Origin: Heterotrichella gracilis
Lineage: Eukaryota > Sar > Xanthophyceae > Tribonematales > Xanthonemataceae
Assembly: GCA_032358255.1 (NCBI GenBank)
Contig: JAULBX010026718.1
Location: forward strand, 62,001 to 126,000
Length of the DNA stretch: 64,000 nt
Direction of reading: 5' to 3'
In this document: piece after piece, positions 1-12,161 of the stretch
Position numbering within the stretch: the stretch's first letter is position 1
Layout of the letters: every line of letters begins with the position of its first letter
Notes under the pieces: generated by a model
What the model saw: the letters and a program-made list of their open reading frames with translations, nothing else
What the model was told of the DNA's origin: nothing
Database searches by the model: none
Position numbers and translations under genes: made by a program

Positions 1-1153
1 AAGACTTCTGCAGTAGACATGGGTGGGTGTGCAGAGTTCGAATGTGAGAAGTCTCGTTGAGCCAGCGTACCTTGAGGAAGTCTCCATGGGTGTGGGGTTT
101 TGAGGCCCCAGAAGGCAGCAGTTCAGTGTTCCTTTCCTCAGTCTTAGACCGGGTTGCTTGGACTGTGCTGACCTGTCACCGATACACTCAACTGTCACTT
201 GACCTGTCGGCGTGCTGATGCGTCACACGAGAGTAAAAACTTATCTGATTGACAGTTGACCGTGAGACACTTGCTATGGTGGGGCTCCCTTGACTGACAC
301 TCACAAGGCACTGTTGCAGGTGTCGCTATATGAAATGCCACTGCACAATGCATGCATAGAGTGGCCTACCGTCATCAAGGGATAGGTTGTTAGCAGCGCC
401 AGCATCCCCCCTATGCCACCGCTTATCCCCTCGATTGCTGCGTCGGACACAGGCATTGTGTCCAGACGTTTCGTTCGGGCGGTAACAAATAACTTTAAAC
501 GACCTGACTCCGACACCTCACACAAACTGTCCAAAAGGGCAGTGGCAACAAGGTGTGCGCTTTCTCACGTTCCTATGGACCCCATTTGCAAGCAAGGCAG
601 TTGTTTCACGTCCTTTTCAGTGCTGCAGTTGGTCGCATTGCGCCGTGTCGTTCAATGCCACCGGCCGAAAGGCGGGAGGTGGGTTCTTCCGCTGTTTCAA
701 ACCAGTTCAAAACACTGGCGCAAATAGCGCAGCAGTCAAGCTGCAAAGCCCTCTCGCTCCTTGTTGTAAAGCGTCGAACGGCATTTCAAACTGATCTGAC
801 CGGTCGCCAGTGTCCAAAACGTTATTACCCACAGTGGATACATGCATGCATTGAAGCAGTTTGGCCACTTGATTGGAAGCGCTATATGGTACCCTTGTTT
901 GTGTCCATCCGCGTAGCGTGTCCTGCATTCGACGAGTCTGTAGAGAGTGACAGCTTCTGTGTGCCAAGAGTATCAGAAACACGCACTCTTTGGTGCCAAC
1001 GTACCACAACCCCTGCATGCATAGTGCATCACTTCAGTGGCAGTAGCGTGCTCCGCGATCCCCTTTCCTTAGCAACCCAGCGGGCACTCTAATATCAATC
1101 CGCTTGGTTCCGCCACTTGATTTACAGCCCGCTGCTTTGGTGGACGGAGACCC
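1..1153. other. upstream region of the RFC gene, no gene recognised
   Basis: Open frames here are short, overlap on both strands and resemble no family I know. The stretch should hold the promoter and 5' leader of the clamp-loader gene that starts at 1154. I see no convincing TATA box, RNA gene or transposon. Confidence 0.5.
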
Positions 1154-4100
1154 ATGACAGCATCCACTCAGCCATGGGTGGAGAAGTAGTAAGTATTCAC
1201 CCCCCCCCCCCCCCCCCCGTGACTGCACACGCCCCTGTGCATAGAAAAGAGCTCCACTTGTGAGATTCCCGCTTGTGCCAGTGCTCATGTTCCTGTAGAG
1301 CTTACCCACTTGCCCACACACAGTGCATGTACTTACTGGTCCATCCCATACAACAAGATGGTAGCATATCAAAGGCAGGCTCTGACACTTGGCTGGTGTG
1401 AACTTACCTGCAGCCGACCAAAGAACGTTGGCGAGGTGGCCTGCCAAGAAGAGGTGGTCCAAACGCTGCAGCGGGCACTGGAGTCCAACAACGTATGTAC
1501 ATGCACATGCTTGTCCCTAAACAACTATGCACACAGAAGTTGTTCAGCCGACAATATAGTCGTTGTTCATTTTATATTACCTTTATCTGGGAGTGCACTT
1601 GCCCAGCATATGGCGTGGTCCATGTTGAACAGCCGATGCCATATGCATGCGTACCCCACTTGACCACCTCACAGGCACCAGCTGGCACCTGGCAGCGACT
1701 TGTGTTGGGCAGGAATGCATAAGTAGTTATTGATTTAGTTACATGCATTCCAGCATTCCAGCCAGATTAGCAGACAGGCAGGTATGCATGGCGTGCGGCT
1801 ACTGCCGGTGGATGCATTGCTACAGGAGCATGCATCTAACTGTAACTGTAACTGTAACTGTAACTGTAACCATCTCCCTCCCTGTGCAGCTCCCCCACCT
1901 CCTCTTCTACGGCCCGCCAGGGACCGGCAAGACATCCACAGCACTCGCAATAGCCAGGCAGCTATTTGGGTGAGTGGTCTGCACGTTTCACACCCAAGGC
2001 CAAAACACCACCTGCTGCACATGGTCATGCTGGGATGCTGTCACACAATGCAAGGCATTCCCATTTGGCAGCAAAGAGAAAAACAGATAACTAAGCCAGA
2101 ATACATACAGTTATATAGCAATGACAAGTACTTGATTGCCGTAATCACAATTGTGATACTTGACACAGTCCATCAGTCCATCAAAGTCCATTTTGTATAT
2201 AAGGGTAATTTCATCGTAAAGCGCAGGCCCGAGCCCGAGCTCGAGCTCGAGCTGAACGCATTTTTATTTTCATTGTTACACATTTTATCATTGTATGTTT
2301 GATTGTTTATTCCACCTCCGTGTTGCGCAGGCCGGAGCTGGTGAAGGTGCGGGTGCTCGAGCTGAACGCAAGTGATGAACGAGGCATCAACGTGGTGCGC
2401 CAGAAGATCAAATCCTTTGCCGCAACCTCGGTTGGGCATCCAGTGGCGGGCTACCCCTGCCCGCCCTACAAGCTGCTGATACTGGACGAGGCTGACTCAA
2501 TGACGCAGGTGCGCGCGCTGCGAGAATCACAGAAAGTGAAGTGACCCACCTGGGAAGAGTATAAGTTAATCTCCGGATGGCATTTCTGATGTGCTTCAGC
2601 TTGAATCTAGTCTGGTGTGGCCCGCACAAGATGTTGTGCGCGTCATGGGACCCTATACCCTAAATACAAACCCTAAACCCTAGCTTTGTTTATCTGCTTA
2701 CATACACACCTGTTCCCACAGACGTCACACCCACCCAATTGCACACTCGGTAATGCCCCCCACCCCCACCCCACCCCATATCCCTGACGCATCACCCTCC
2801 CACCCCCCACTCCCCGCAGGATGCCCAGAATGCCCTGCGCCGCACCATGGAGGCCTACTCAATGATCACAGGACCCTAAACCAATTATCCTAAACCCTAA
2901 ATGCTAAACCCCGCAGGACGCGCAGAACTCGCTGCGCCGCACCTTGGAGGCCTACTCAAACATCACGGCACCCTAAACCCTAAATCCTAAACCCCGCAGG
3001 ACGCCCAGAACGCGCTGCGCCGCACCATGGAGGCCTATTCCAAGATCACTCGCTTCATCTTCATATGCAACTACGTGTCGCGAATCATAGAGCCACTGGC
3101 CTCCCGATGCGCCAAGTTCAGGTTCAAGCCGCTGAGCGGGGGGGTCATGACCGACCGGGTGCAGCACATCTGCCAAGGTGGGTGGGTGGGGCAGCGCCTG
3201 GGACAACATTACTGTGCAAAACTATACAAATAACGATTCCTATCACGTGAAATAAAATCCTCATTTTTATCTGCGTGAGCATTCAGCAGCCTGAACTGGC
3301 AAGTTCTTGAAAATTCACAGCCGAAAACCTAACACCCCATGCTGAGCACCACCGGTGCTGCCCGGCAGTGGAGGGCGCCAGGCTCAGCGAGGATGCAATG
3401 GAAACCCTGAACCCTAAACCACGAGTCCTACACCCTACACCCCAAACCCTAAGTCCTAAACCTCACACTGCAGTGGAGGGCGTGAGCCTGAGCGAGGAGG
3501 CCATGGAGACCCTAGGCAAGGTTTCCGGCGGCGACCTGCGGCGCGCCATTACCACCCTCCAGAGCGCGGTGCGGCTCAAGGGGAGCGACGTGGACCCGCA
3601 GACCATACTGGACGTGGCCGGGGCGGTGCCCAAGCACGCCATCGACAAGGTGTATGCGGCGTGCGGCAGCGGCGAGTTTGCGAAGGTCCAGGCGGCCATC
3701 ACGGAAGTGATTGCAGATGGCTACCCGGTGCGAGGCGCATGCATGCACTATTACTACATCATTATGATATCATTACGTCATGATGTCATGTGATGTGTTG
3801 TACTTGCATTAAAATTACATTGGCACAAGGGTGCATGGCGGGAGGCAGGGTGCGTGTATGCATGGAGGGGTGGCTATGCTAGAAGTGCTTGTGTATGGAT
3901 ATCTGCCGTGTGTGTGCATGCATACCCCGGCGCTGCAGCATGCGCTGGGGTACGTATGCACCATACAGCAGACAGCCATCCGCAACCACTTCTAACATAG
4001 CCAATCCCCCATGCATACATGCATGCGTAGGACTATTCGCTGTATGACGCAGCCATTTTGCATCCATGTCCCCCCATTTCTCTTGGGCATCTACATGTGG

Positions 4101-4578
4101 GTAATCATGGAGGATTGCCACCCTCTGCATGGCGCATGGGCATGGCACGGTCCCTGGCGGTCCATGCTCCTCCAAGTGGATCCCTGCATGAGCACTGTAC
4201 ATGCGCACATGCGAGCATGCATGCTCTGAAGCACAGCTCACCTGTTGGTGCATCAGTATCAACATCAAAACGCGCCTCAAACATTCCCCATTTCCTCACC
4301 GACCACCATCAACCCCATGCAATCCCCATGCAAGCGCAGCAAATCCCCATGCAATCCCCAAACGCAATCCCCACGCAATCCCCACGCAGGCGCAGCAGAT
4401 CCTGTTGGAGCTACAGGCCACGGTGCTCGGGGATGACAACCTCAAGGAGCTGCAAAAGGCCAAAATATGCAGCCAGCTGGCAGAAGCCGACAAGAACCTG
4501 ATCGATGGCTCTGATGAGTACCTGCAGCTGCTGAATGTGGCCAGCTGGGCGCAGCGGGTGGTGTGCGGCACCGCATGA
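1154..4578 (+). CDS. RFC4: replication factor C small subunit (RFC4/RFC2-type clamp loader)
   Basis: AAA+ subunit of the nuclear clamp loader that opens PCNA and places it on primed DNA. Seven exons: 1154-1188, 1414-1492, 1890-1969, 2331-2508, 3000-3177, 3474-3727 and 4390-4578, giving 330 residues, the usual length for this subunit. The start is the ATG giving [17 protein letters not shown], which leads straight into the conserved RFC N-terminus. Visible motifs are Walker A ([10 protein letters not shown]), RFC box NASDERG, Walker [10 protein letters not shown], sensor/arginine-finger region [16 protein letters not shown], and the collar domain ending [11 protein letters not shown]. Exons 4, 5, 6 and 7 each have degenerate extra copies of one border nearby (2221-2260, 2816-2976, 3365-3410, 4643-4703), so automatic gene finders may choose wrong acceptors. 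Family assignment is firm. The choice of RFC4 over RFC2 naming rests on plant convention and is less certain. Confidence 0.93.
1200..1218. repeat. 19-base poly-C tract in RFC intron 1
   Basis: An uninterrupted run of C lies about 11 bases inside the first intron, just after the donor. On the opposite strand it is a G-run. Its exact length could be a sequencing or assembly estimate. Confidence 0.9.
1837..1870. repeat. TGTAAC hexamer repeat before RFC exon 3
   Basis: About five and a half perfect copies of the hexamer TGTAAC lie in RFC intron 2. The array ends about 20 bases before the acceptor at 1888-1889. Its position and its TAAC units would allow it to offer branch-point-like sites, which is inference. 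Confidence 0.9.
2221..3410 (+). repeat. exon-edge echoes inside RFC introns 3-5
   Basis: Degenerate copies of RFC exon starts lie upstream of the real ones. 2221-2260 copies the exon 4 start (real from 2325). 2816-2870 and 2913-2967 copy the exon 5 start (real from 2996). 3365-3410 copies the exon 6 start (real from 3470). Each copy includes its acceptor CAG and 35-55 bases of exon. The exon 5 and 6 copies are separated by CCCTAAACC-like runs. In the exon 5 copies the reading frame stays open from exon 4 until a TAA inside CCCTAA. Confidence 0.85.
3855..4018. repeat. long fold-back hairpin in RFC intron 6
   Basis: The left arm 3855-3928 and right arm 3945-4018 are near-perfect reverse complements; for example GGCTATGCTAGAAGTG pairs with CACTTCTAACATAGCC. 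The short loop is near 3937. The transcribed intron would fold into a stem of roughly 70 bp with scattered mismatches. It could be a small-RNA precursor or a fold-back MITE remnant; no target-site duplication was recognised. Confidence 0.75.
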
Positions 4579-6648
4579 ACGTGCACGAGGCCATGCAGCG
4601 CCACATCGATCAGCCAATCAGCGAATGCAGCACGCCACATAAGTACCTGCAGCTGCTGAATGTGGCCAGCTGGGCGCAGCGGGTGGTGTGCGGCACCGCA
4701 TGAGTGTACACGAGGCCATTGCAGCAGGTGGTGTGCGGCACCGCATGAATGTGCACGAAGACATGCAGCGCCATGTGAGTATCAGCTTTACAAGGCAAAG
4801 ACGTGCAGCGCCTCATGAGTAGGCCAAAGAAATTCAGCGTCATAGAGACAGCACAAGGCATGAGCGCCACATGAGTAAGCACAAGGCATGCAGCGCCACA
4901 TGAGACGGCCAAGGACATTCAGCGCCACATGAGTCAGCACAACGAATGCAGCGCCACACGAGTAAGCACAAGGACCTGCAGCGCCACATGACACGGCACA
5001 TGGACATGCAGCACACATGAGTCAGCACAAGCACAGTTGCAGAGAGGCGCATCCAGCCCATCACTGGCTGGTACATGCGTGGACATGCATACCAACAACA
5101 GACATGGGCTCTTGTCCTGGGTGTGCATGTAACCATGTGCTGCCTTGGTGGGGTCATGTTTTCGTGTGCATGTGACAGCGCGCTGCATGTGTTCATGTTG
5201 CACAAAGACATGTTCATGGCACGCAGACATAGCCATGGCCGGTTTGGTCTTTGTATGCATTAAACTCAGCAGGTGGCGCACTTGTCGCTTACCTTGTTCT
5301 AGAGTGCTGGTACTGGTGGCTGTTACTAATTGTATGTTGGTTGAGCGGAAATGAACATCACAGCAAAGGGTAGGGAGGGCATGGGATCCTCGTGGAGCAC
5401 TAGCCACACGCACATTCATGTGTATATATGATGCGGGATCACCCACATACGTGCATTGGATTTTGGTCTATGTGACGGGTGCGCCAGATTCTGAAGGAGA
5501 GGTGTGCACAAGTTGGAAAACCTCCACTGGCAAGTGGGTGTCACACAGTGCTGGGCGAGTCTGCTGCAGGTGCTGTGCAAAGGTGACTCAGCATAAAATT
5601 GAATGCCACCCTCAAACAGACAGGCTGTTGCCCGCTATTGTGGTGACTGAAACACCCACAACACACCCATCCCATCCACCTGGCACACAAAAAGTGTTTG
5701 CTTTTGGGGGCCTCCATGTCTATCGTGTAGCAGCCTGGACCTGGCAGTTTTGGGCACTCCCAAAAAAGGGTCCTCAGATTGCAGCCTGATCTGGGCTCGA
5801 CCCTAGATCACATGCACCGGACTTGAGTGCAGCCCGTGCGGCGCATGGGTCAGGGGCACGTCGTCGTACCGCCAGCAGGGGGCCAGTCGTACCGCCAAAA
5901 TGGGTGCAACCAGTTGGCTTGCACACTAGGACCCGTGGCCTTTGCCTCCAAGCGATTTCCCGGTTCTAACTGATCTCTACCTGCAACAGCTTGCAAGAAG
6001 GAAACCGCCCACGACGCAGTTGTGCCCACCAAAGGCTGGCCTCGGGTTTCTGCGGCACAACAGCCCCGGGCCGGTAATGCAGTCAGCATTTCAAAGTTTG
6101 ATGGGCAGGTGCTGCGGTTGCACCTATCGGACACCACCCAGAGGGCAGTTCTGCGGTACGCGCATATGCACCACAACAGCTCTCGCCTCACAAGCAATTC
6201 CCACTACTGTGCCCACAATTAGATAGCTTGCTTTTAGCTCGTTGCTTCCCGAGCAGAGCGTTAAAGAGTGTTATTACTGCTCAGTTTGGCAATGTACAGG
6301 AGCGTGGTTCATTCAGCGTCGGTTCAATTTGCCCTCGCTCTTGCGGAGCCTGCAGGCTGCAGGCCTGGTGACTTGCTGCATGGACCTCCAAGACTTGATG
6401 CCAGTTTCTCCAAGGTATGTCTGTGTAAACGTGTACACTTCGACGCATTCCCCAGATGCCAGAGCTGCATTACTGTTCATGCAATGCAGACTGGGAAAGC
6501 TGGCTGCAGGCTGCATTCCCAACCCAGTGCACTTGCCCACTTGCAGTTGATGGCTGTGAGTTTGAGCAACCTCTCCAAGGAGGCACGAAGAGGAAGAAGT
6601 TCCTTTCTGGGCCACTCTTAGCTGAGAATCAAACATCCCAGTCGGTGC
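4579..6648. other. spacer between RFC and the B3-like gene
   Basis: The first 450 bases are a degenerate repeat array derived from the RFC tail. From about 5040 to 6648 I see only short frames with no recognisable protein. Upstream exons of the B3-like gene could lie in 5900-6640 but cannot be defined: frames there lack family features, and the frame used at 6649 has a stop at 6619-6621. Confidence 0.45.
4643..5035. repeat. RFC 3'-end duplicate grading into a degenerate minisatellite
   Basis: 4643-4703 repeats the last 60 bases of RFC coding sequence including the stop codon, almost unchanged. A third fragment follows at 4722-4780. The segment then passes into about ten irregular units built on GCAGCGCCACATGAGT followed by AGCACAAGG-like sequence, spaced about 30-60 bases. 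The CATGCAGCGCCACAT core is already present just after the RFC stop (4592-4607), so the array probably grew from that flank. Confidence 0.8.
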
Positions 6649-9600
6649 ATGGCTTTGGCTTGTGCCAAGCCCATGATGTCTCCAAGCAAATTCCAGCACC
6701 AACCAGAGGACAGAAAGGCGTTGCCTGCCTCACCATGTCGCCTGCCTCATCAGCTGAGCAAGGAGTCAGCCTCAGCCATCCTCAAGGCCTTCCTCCACAA
6801 CACACCACAGTACAGCCGCAGCGGGTGGCAGCGCTTCTACGACCCTGACGACACCTGCTGCTTCGCCTGGCGACTCACCAACACCTTCTTTGACAAAATA
6901 GGCCAGGCGGTGTCTGTACCCATGGCCATGCTGAGCAAGCTGGGTGTGGCTGCTAGGGATGGCGAGTTTTCCATGGTGCATGGCGTTACAAACAAGGCAT
7001 GGGTGCTGTCCCTGAGGGAGAGGCGCCAGACGGGTCAGAGCTGCACCAACTGGCTGATGTACATCAAAAACAAGAAGAGGTTCATCGAGGAGCATGGGAG
7101 CGGTGTTGGTGATGTGCTGCACATCCACCGCTGCAGCTGCTGCCACCAGCTGGTGTATGGAATCATCAAGGTAAGTTCCCATGAATACCTTGCAGGTTAT
7201 TGCTCGACAGCCCAGGCCTTGGATCATGTTACACTAGCTAGGCTCATTGAAACCGGCAATGTGCGTGGTGACATGCATTGGGCATGAGCTAGTAGCACAT
7301 GTACAAAGGCATTGACGCGCGTCCGGCTGGCGGCATGACATGTGATGTGTGAGGGCTCCTTTGGTCGCAATGGACAAACCCTAAACAAAACCCTAAACCC
7401 TAAACCCTTAATAGGCCCTCCCCATGCCTGAGCACAGCATCCAGCGGTAATGGCCCAAGTGACCTGCCGGAATGCTGGGTGACCCACACACAAACCGTGC
7501 AACCCTCACGCCGCCACGGTTCAGCGTAGTCACAATGTGGAGTTGTTGTGAATCACAGGACATGCTTCCATTAGCCAATCTTCCAATTCAGCCTTGAAGG
7601 TCTGGCATTGTGGCAAGTGTGCAATCTCAGAAATGACATTTCCCTGTGCATGTGCGCAGGTTCCTGATTCTGAAGCTGGTCAAGCATCAGACCCTCCAGA
7701 CGCCCCAAAGTCAGCTGCACATGGCATTGCCCCGGAGCGCAAGAGGTCATCCAGTGGCACAGTCAGTGTCCCCCGCCGCCCCCCCTCCTCCGGAACCCCC
7801 CTTGCCTCTCCCTCCCGCACTCCCCAGGGCAACACCCACTCCTCGAGGTCCCTGGCTAGCCCAGAGGGGCGGTCATCGTCATCGCTCAAGGGCCGCAAGG
7901 TAAATTTGAAAGGATTTCATATGTATTGTCTAGGCATGTTGACACAATTTGCAGAGCGCCAAGTCCATCTGGTTCTGTAGTCAAATGCACAATGCCAGAG
8001 GTGTTGCTGCAGACAGCCTCCCACCATGTTGTAATTTTGTACAGTGGTGTGCTGCCGTGTGTCACAGTGGGGGCGTTTTGTTTCTTTCTTTCTTTATTAC
8101 AGTGCAGTCTCCAGACTGGCAGCTGATGTGCCTGCCAGCACTAGTACCTGGACTTATGTTTCCATTGTTGCTCCTCAGCAATATGCAGCATGGCCCTGTG
8201 CTCTGGAGGAGCCCTATTCCATCCATTTAGTGCAATTTGCTCATTTGTAGCAATCAATGATCGAGTGAAGTTCATTGCGCAGGCCCCCCTCCACCACCCA
8301 GGTGCGCACGCCTCTGCGCAGCCCAGCACGCCAGCACCCATCAGCCCCCGCACACCCAGCAGCAAGCGCAAGCACCCACTGGCCTCCCACCCCCTGGGCA
8401 GGACATCTGATGCTGCCAGCAAGCGGCCAACGCCCCCAGCTGGTGAGCAATGCAGTGCTGATGACGATGGGGGCCAGGTGGTCATCAAGCGGGCGAGGCA
8501 TGGGGGCTCAGGCTTGGACCCTCAGCAGGGTTTGCTGTCCCGCACTAATGGCAGGGGTTCCCACCACATGCTCCTGCAGAATGGCCTGTGCAGAGGCGCT
8601 GGGGATGATTTGAGGGATACAGGGGGCAGCGTCAGTCCCCGCAGAGCTGCTCGCCCTCCCGGGGACCCTATAGGCGCCCCTGACCAGTCTGGACATTTCC
8701 TGCGGCGCAGGGCAGCACATGGGCGTGCCAGCCAGCAGCAGGACGGCAAGGGGAGTGATTCTTGCGAGGAAAGTGAAGGGGAGGAGATGGAGGTGGACGC
8801 CGAGCCCTGCTTTGATGGCCTGCTGCAGCTGGCCAATGCAGCAGAGCTCACATTCAGCTCAGACTCCGAGCCTGCCCCACATCCCGCAGGCTCGGCAAAA
8901 CCATCAGCCAGGTTGCAGGATGGGGATCGTCAGGCTGCCCACGGGGATTCCTTAATTTGCCCCAAGCCCGCCAGCAGAACAGGTGCAGCAGCCCGCCAGC
9001 TGGAAGATGCATGGCAGCCCTCCACTCCAGTGGAAAACATTACCCTACTGAGGGTCCAGCAGCCTGCTCAGGAGCCACATGCATGTTCCTCCCCGTTGAC
9101 CTCGGGTGGTGCTCCCCCCTTACAGACGGGCCCTGGGTTGGTCAGGCGGAGTACTGTGCTGCAGAGCGTGCCATTGGCGCCACGCAGCGGTGCTTACCTT
9201 GTGGGAGGTCCCGGAGGGCATGGAGTGGCATCCCCAATGGGACCCAGGCAATCCCTAGCAGCACCAGGCAGGGATGCAGCCCACATGGGAAGCCCCGGAG
9301 TGCATGGTCTGGTCACCCCACCGAGGCCCCAGGAGTCCCCATCAGCATCGCCCCTCAGGACCACCATTGGCGGCCATCTGCTGGCGGCAGCGCGCATTGA
9401 GGGCATGCCTTGCGTCGGCTCACCACAGGACAGGCCCCACACAAGGACACCGGGCGCAACCCTGGGTGACCAATCCCCACCTGCCAGGTCATTGCCAGCT
9501 GGCGCCTCCCCATTGGCCCCTCGCCTGTCACCCCCACAGCTCCCTTACAGGCCACCTCCGGCACTGGATGCACCCACTGGGGTTCCTTCCACGTCCGCGA

Positions 9601-12161
9601 CTGAGGTGATAGTCATTGATCACGAGGAAGCTGCAGACAATGGTGCTGGCGGTGCGCCGCGGCGTGTGCCAGATGTGGAGATAGTTGCAGAGCAAGCGGC
9701 GCCTTCTGGCACTGACCCCGCAGAGGGTGCTGCTCCTCCCCTTGGTGAGCAACCTCCCCTCGCCACTGCTGGGACACCCCAGCGGCAGGGCGCAGGGGGG
9801 GAGCGGGATGCGGGTGCGGTGGGGAAACAGCCTGACAAGCCCATTCAGGTGGGATACATTGCATGATTTCATATTTGAGCGGTCAAGCATGCGGCAGCAA
9901 GTATTGCATCCAATTTGGGCAACTGGGGGCACTTACCAACTCCGCGCACATATGTTTGCTCCAGAAGTTCACTGGACACTATCCACTACCCATGCATTTC
10001 TACCCATGCCAAGCAAAGTGTCTGCAGCTAAATTAGAGGATTGAATCTATGCCGCAATCCTCTGCAGTCCATTGCTTCCTACCCCCCCCTTTTCCATGCT
10101 GCAGGTGCTTGCCAGTGTCACCATCAACCCCAGGTCAGGCAGCCAGGTGCACCATGTCAGCCCCACCCAAGGCAGTGCTGACGTGGCACAAGCGCAGCCA
10201 ATGGGTGATGCCCACAGCAGCGGCCACATGGCCCCACATGGCTCCCTTGGCAAGGGGGGTATTGGGGGCGCAGGGCAGCTGCAGCGCTCCCTGCCGCCAC
10301 CTCTTCTGAAGTCCGGCGTTCTGCAGTCCAATGTGCTGCATGTCAGGTGCGGTGTAGTACCACACTCACATGCGCCTTGCTGTGGATCATGACAGCAACC
10401 CACTGCGGTGTTTTAATGTACCTGTATGGACATGACCATCCAGCCATGTGCACATGCACATGAAGCTGCCATGAAAAACATTTGAATGGGTATCTACCAC
10501 ATTTTAAAATGATGGGCGTGATCATTACTTTGGTTGCACCACAGATTCTTAACAATGCTGTTTGCAAGGCTTCCGCAGCCATCCACAACCCAAGGCCAAA
10601 TCTGTTCCTATAACACCACCAATAAAGCATCAAGAACGATTGATAAATCCTTTGCTTATATGCAGTTCCCTGCAAACCAAGGCAACCCCCACGGCGCCTC
10701 TCCTACAGCAGCGCAGCCCCACCGCTGCCTCACCACCGCCACGCACACCCTCCAATACGCCCAGGACGATGCCGTCAATCCCTGGCACCACACCGGGCTC
10801 GACCTCCGCAACCCCCCATCCATCTCCCAGCATGCATCAGGAGTCAGTCCCCGGGACCCGTGGGCCACTGGGGCCTGGACATACAAGCAGCCTGCCAGTG
10901 ACAGGGTATGCTGCTGTCAGGTGTGCAACACTGGTCATCACGTATCTTCCAACGCATTGAAATATACATACTATTATAAAAGCATGTGAATTACGGTACT
11001 ACCCAAAGCCATTGCGTATCAAATAATACCTCATCAGTCTTGAGCAGATCTCATCAGGCCAGATGAATTGAAATGGTAGTCTCCCACTGATTCCTCAGTG
11101 AGCAATATCCTGTGCAGACAAGCCAGTCGCCCTCACTATCACTCCATCGTTTCCTCTCACGCCTGCTTGCATGCCCCAGGTCCACCCCAGAGCAGCCACC
11201 CCTGGCTCCCGCCTCCTCACGCAGCGGCTCTTCTCCCGCAGCACTGGGCAGGGACCAAGCCAGCGCAGCTGGGCCCCAGCCCTGTGCGCTTTCAAGCCCA
11301 GTACAGCCCCTGCCCAGTGCGCGGCTTTCCAGCCCGCCACCCCCAGTCACCTCCCACCAGCAGCAGCCACCCACTCCTCACCCACAGCCCCAAGCCGCAA
11401 GCCCTGACAGCCCCAGCATCATGCATTCAAGGCCAGTGCCGCCTCCCGCCCCTGGGGTGCCACCTTTGCCCAGCCGCCCACCCCCCGCCACCCCTGCCTG
11501 GCTGGCTTCGACCACCAGCGGAATGGCGCTTGACTCGCCAAGGGTCCCAGGGATGGGCAGGAGCCCCGTGCCTTTGCCCGCTGGGCATGTGGTGTACAAT
11601 GGAGTTCCACTGGCCACCATTGGTGACGTGGCACCTGCTACAGGCAACGGCGATGGTGCGGGCAGAGGCGGCAAAGACCCTCCATTAGGGTCTCGGCTGC
11701 AGGCCAGCATCCAAGGGGAGGTGATTGATTCACTCCTGCGGGAGCTGTCTGTTAGAGAGGCTTCCATTCACAGCCTGGAGCAGCAGCTGGCCAAGTCCAG
11801 CAAGGACAGGACCCTAGCAGTAGGGTACACCAACGTGGCCCTGGAGGGTTTGCAGTCCATGGAGCAGGCAACCGAGGAGCGCAGCAGGGCGCTGCAGCAG
11901 GGGCTGGTGTGCATGGCCAGGTGCATGCGCCAGCTGTATGAGTGCGAGGCTGTGTGCAACAACCTGGTGGATCAGAGGGAGCTGGTGATGCACGAGATGG
12001 TGGGGGTGGTGCTGAAGCAACAGGAGCGGCATCAGCATCAGCAGCAACACCAGCAGCAGCTGCATCAGCAGCAGCATCAGCAGCATCAGCAGCAACAGCA
12101 GCAGCAGCAGCAGCAACAGCAGGCTGTGTGCAGGGCAAATGTGAATGGCGCTGGCAGCTGA
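6649..12161 (+). CDS. large B3-domain-like protein with disordered middle and Gln-rich C-terminus
   Basis: Six exons (6649-7170, 7660-7899, 8283-9848, 10105-10346, 10666-10905, 11180-12161) join in frame to 1263 residues. Residues about 77-172 resemble the plant B3 DNA-binding fold: a VSVPMAML strand, then W-V-L-S-L, then TNWLMYIKNKKRF, then GSGVGDVLHIHR, the usual place of the GD-x-L-x-F end motif. Residues about 175-1080 are Pro/Ser/Gly-rich and look disordered, with acidic and basic patches (SKRKHP, SCEESEGEEMEVD). The end has a heptad-rich helix region (about 1120-1220) and a His/Gln-rich tract at 12029-12122. This fits a nuclear transcriptional regulator; targets are unknown. The donor of exon 5 could instead be after 10920, which keeps the frame and adds five codons. 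The N-terminus is uncertain because no upstream exon was recognised. B3 assignment is by eye. Confidence 0.6.
12029..12122. repeat. CAG/CAT triplet tract encoding Gln/His
   Basis: An irregular run of CAG, CAT, CAA and CAC triplets lies in the last exon of the B3-like gene and encodes a Gln/His-rich tail ending in about twelve consecutive Gln. Such tracts vary in length between strains. Confidence 0.9.

Noticed and set aside
2664-2680. Telomere-like repeats as a chromosome end
   Set aside because: The runs are only one to four units, internal, in both orientations and scattered over 60 kb, so they are interstitial words and not a telomere.
5075-5263. Short open frames over the repeat array and beyond
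   Set aside because: They change with the repeat units, overlap on both strands and have no family features.
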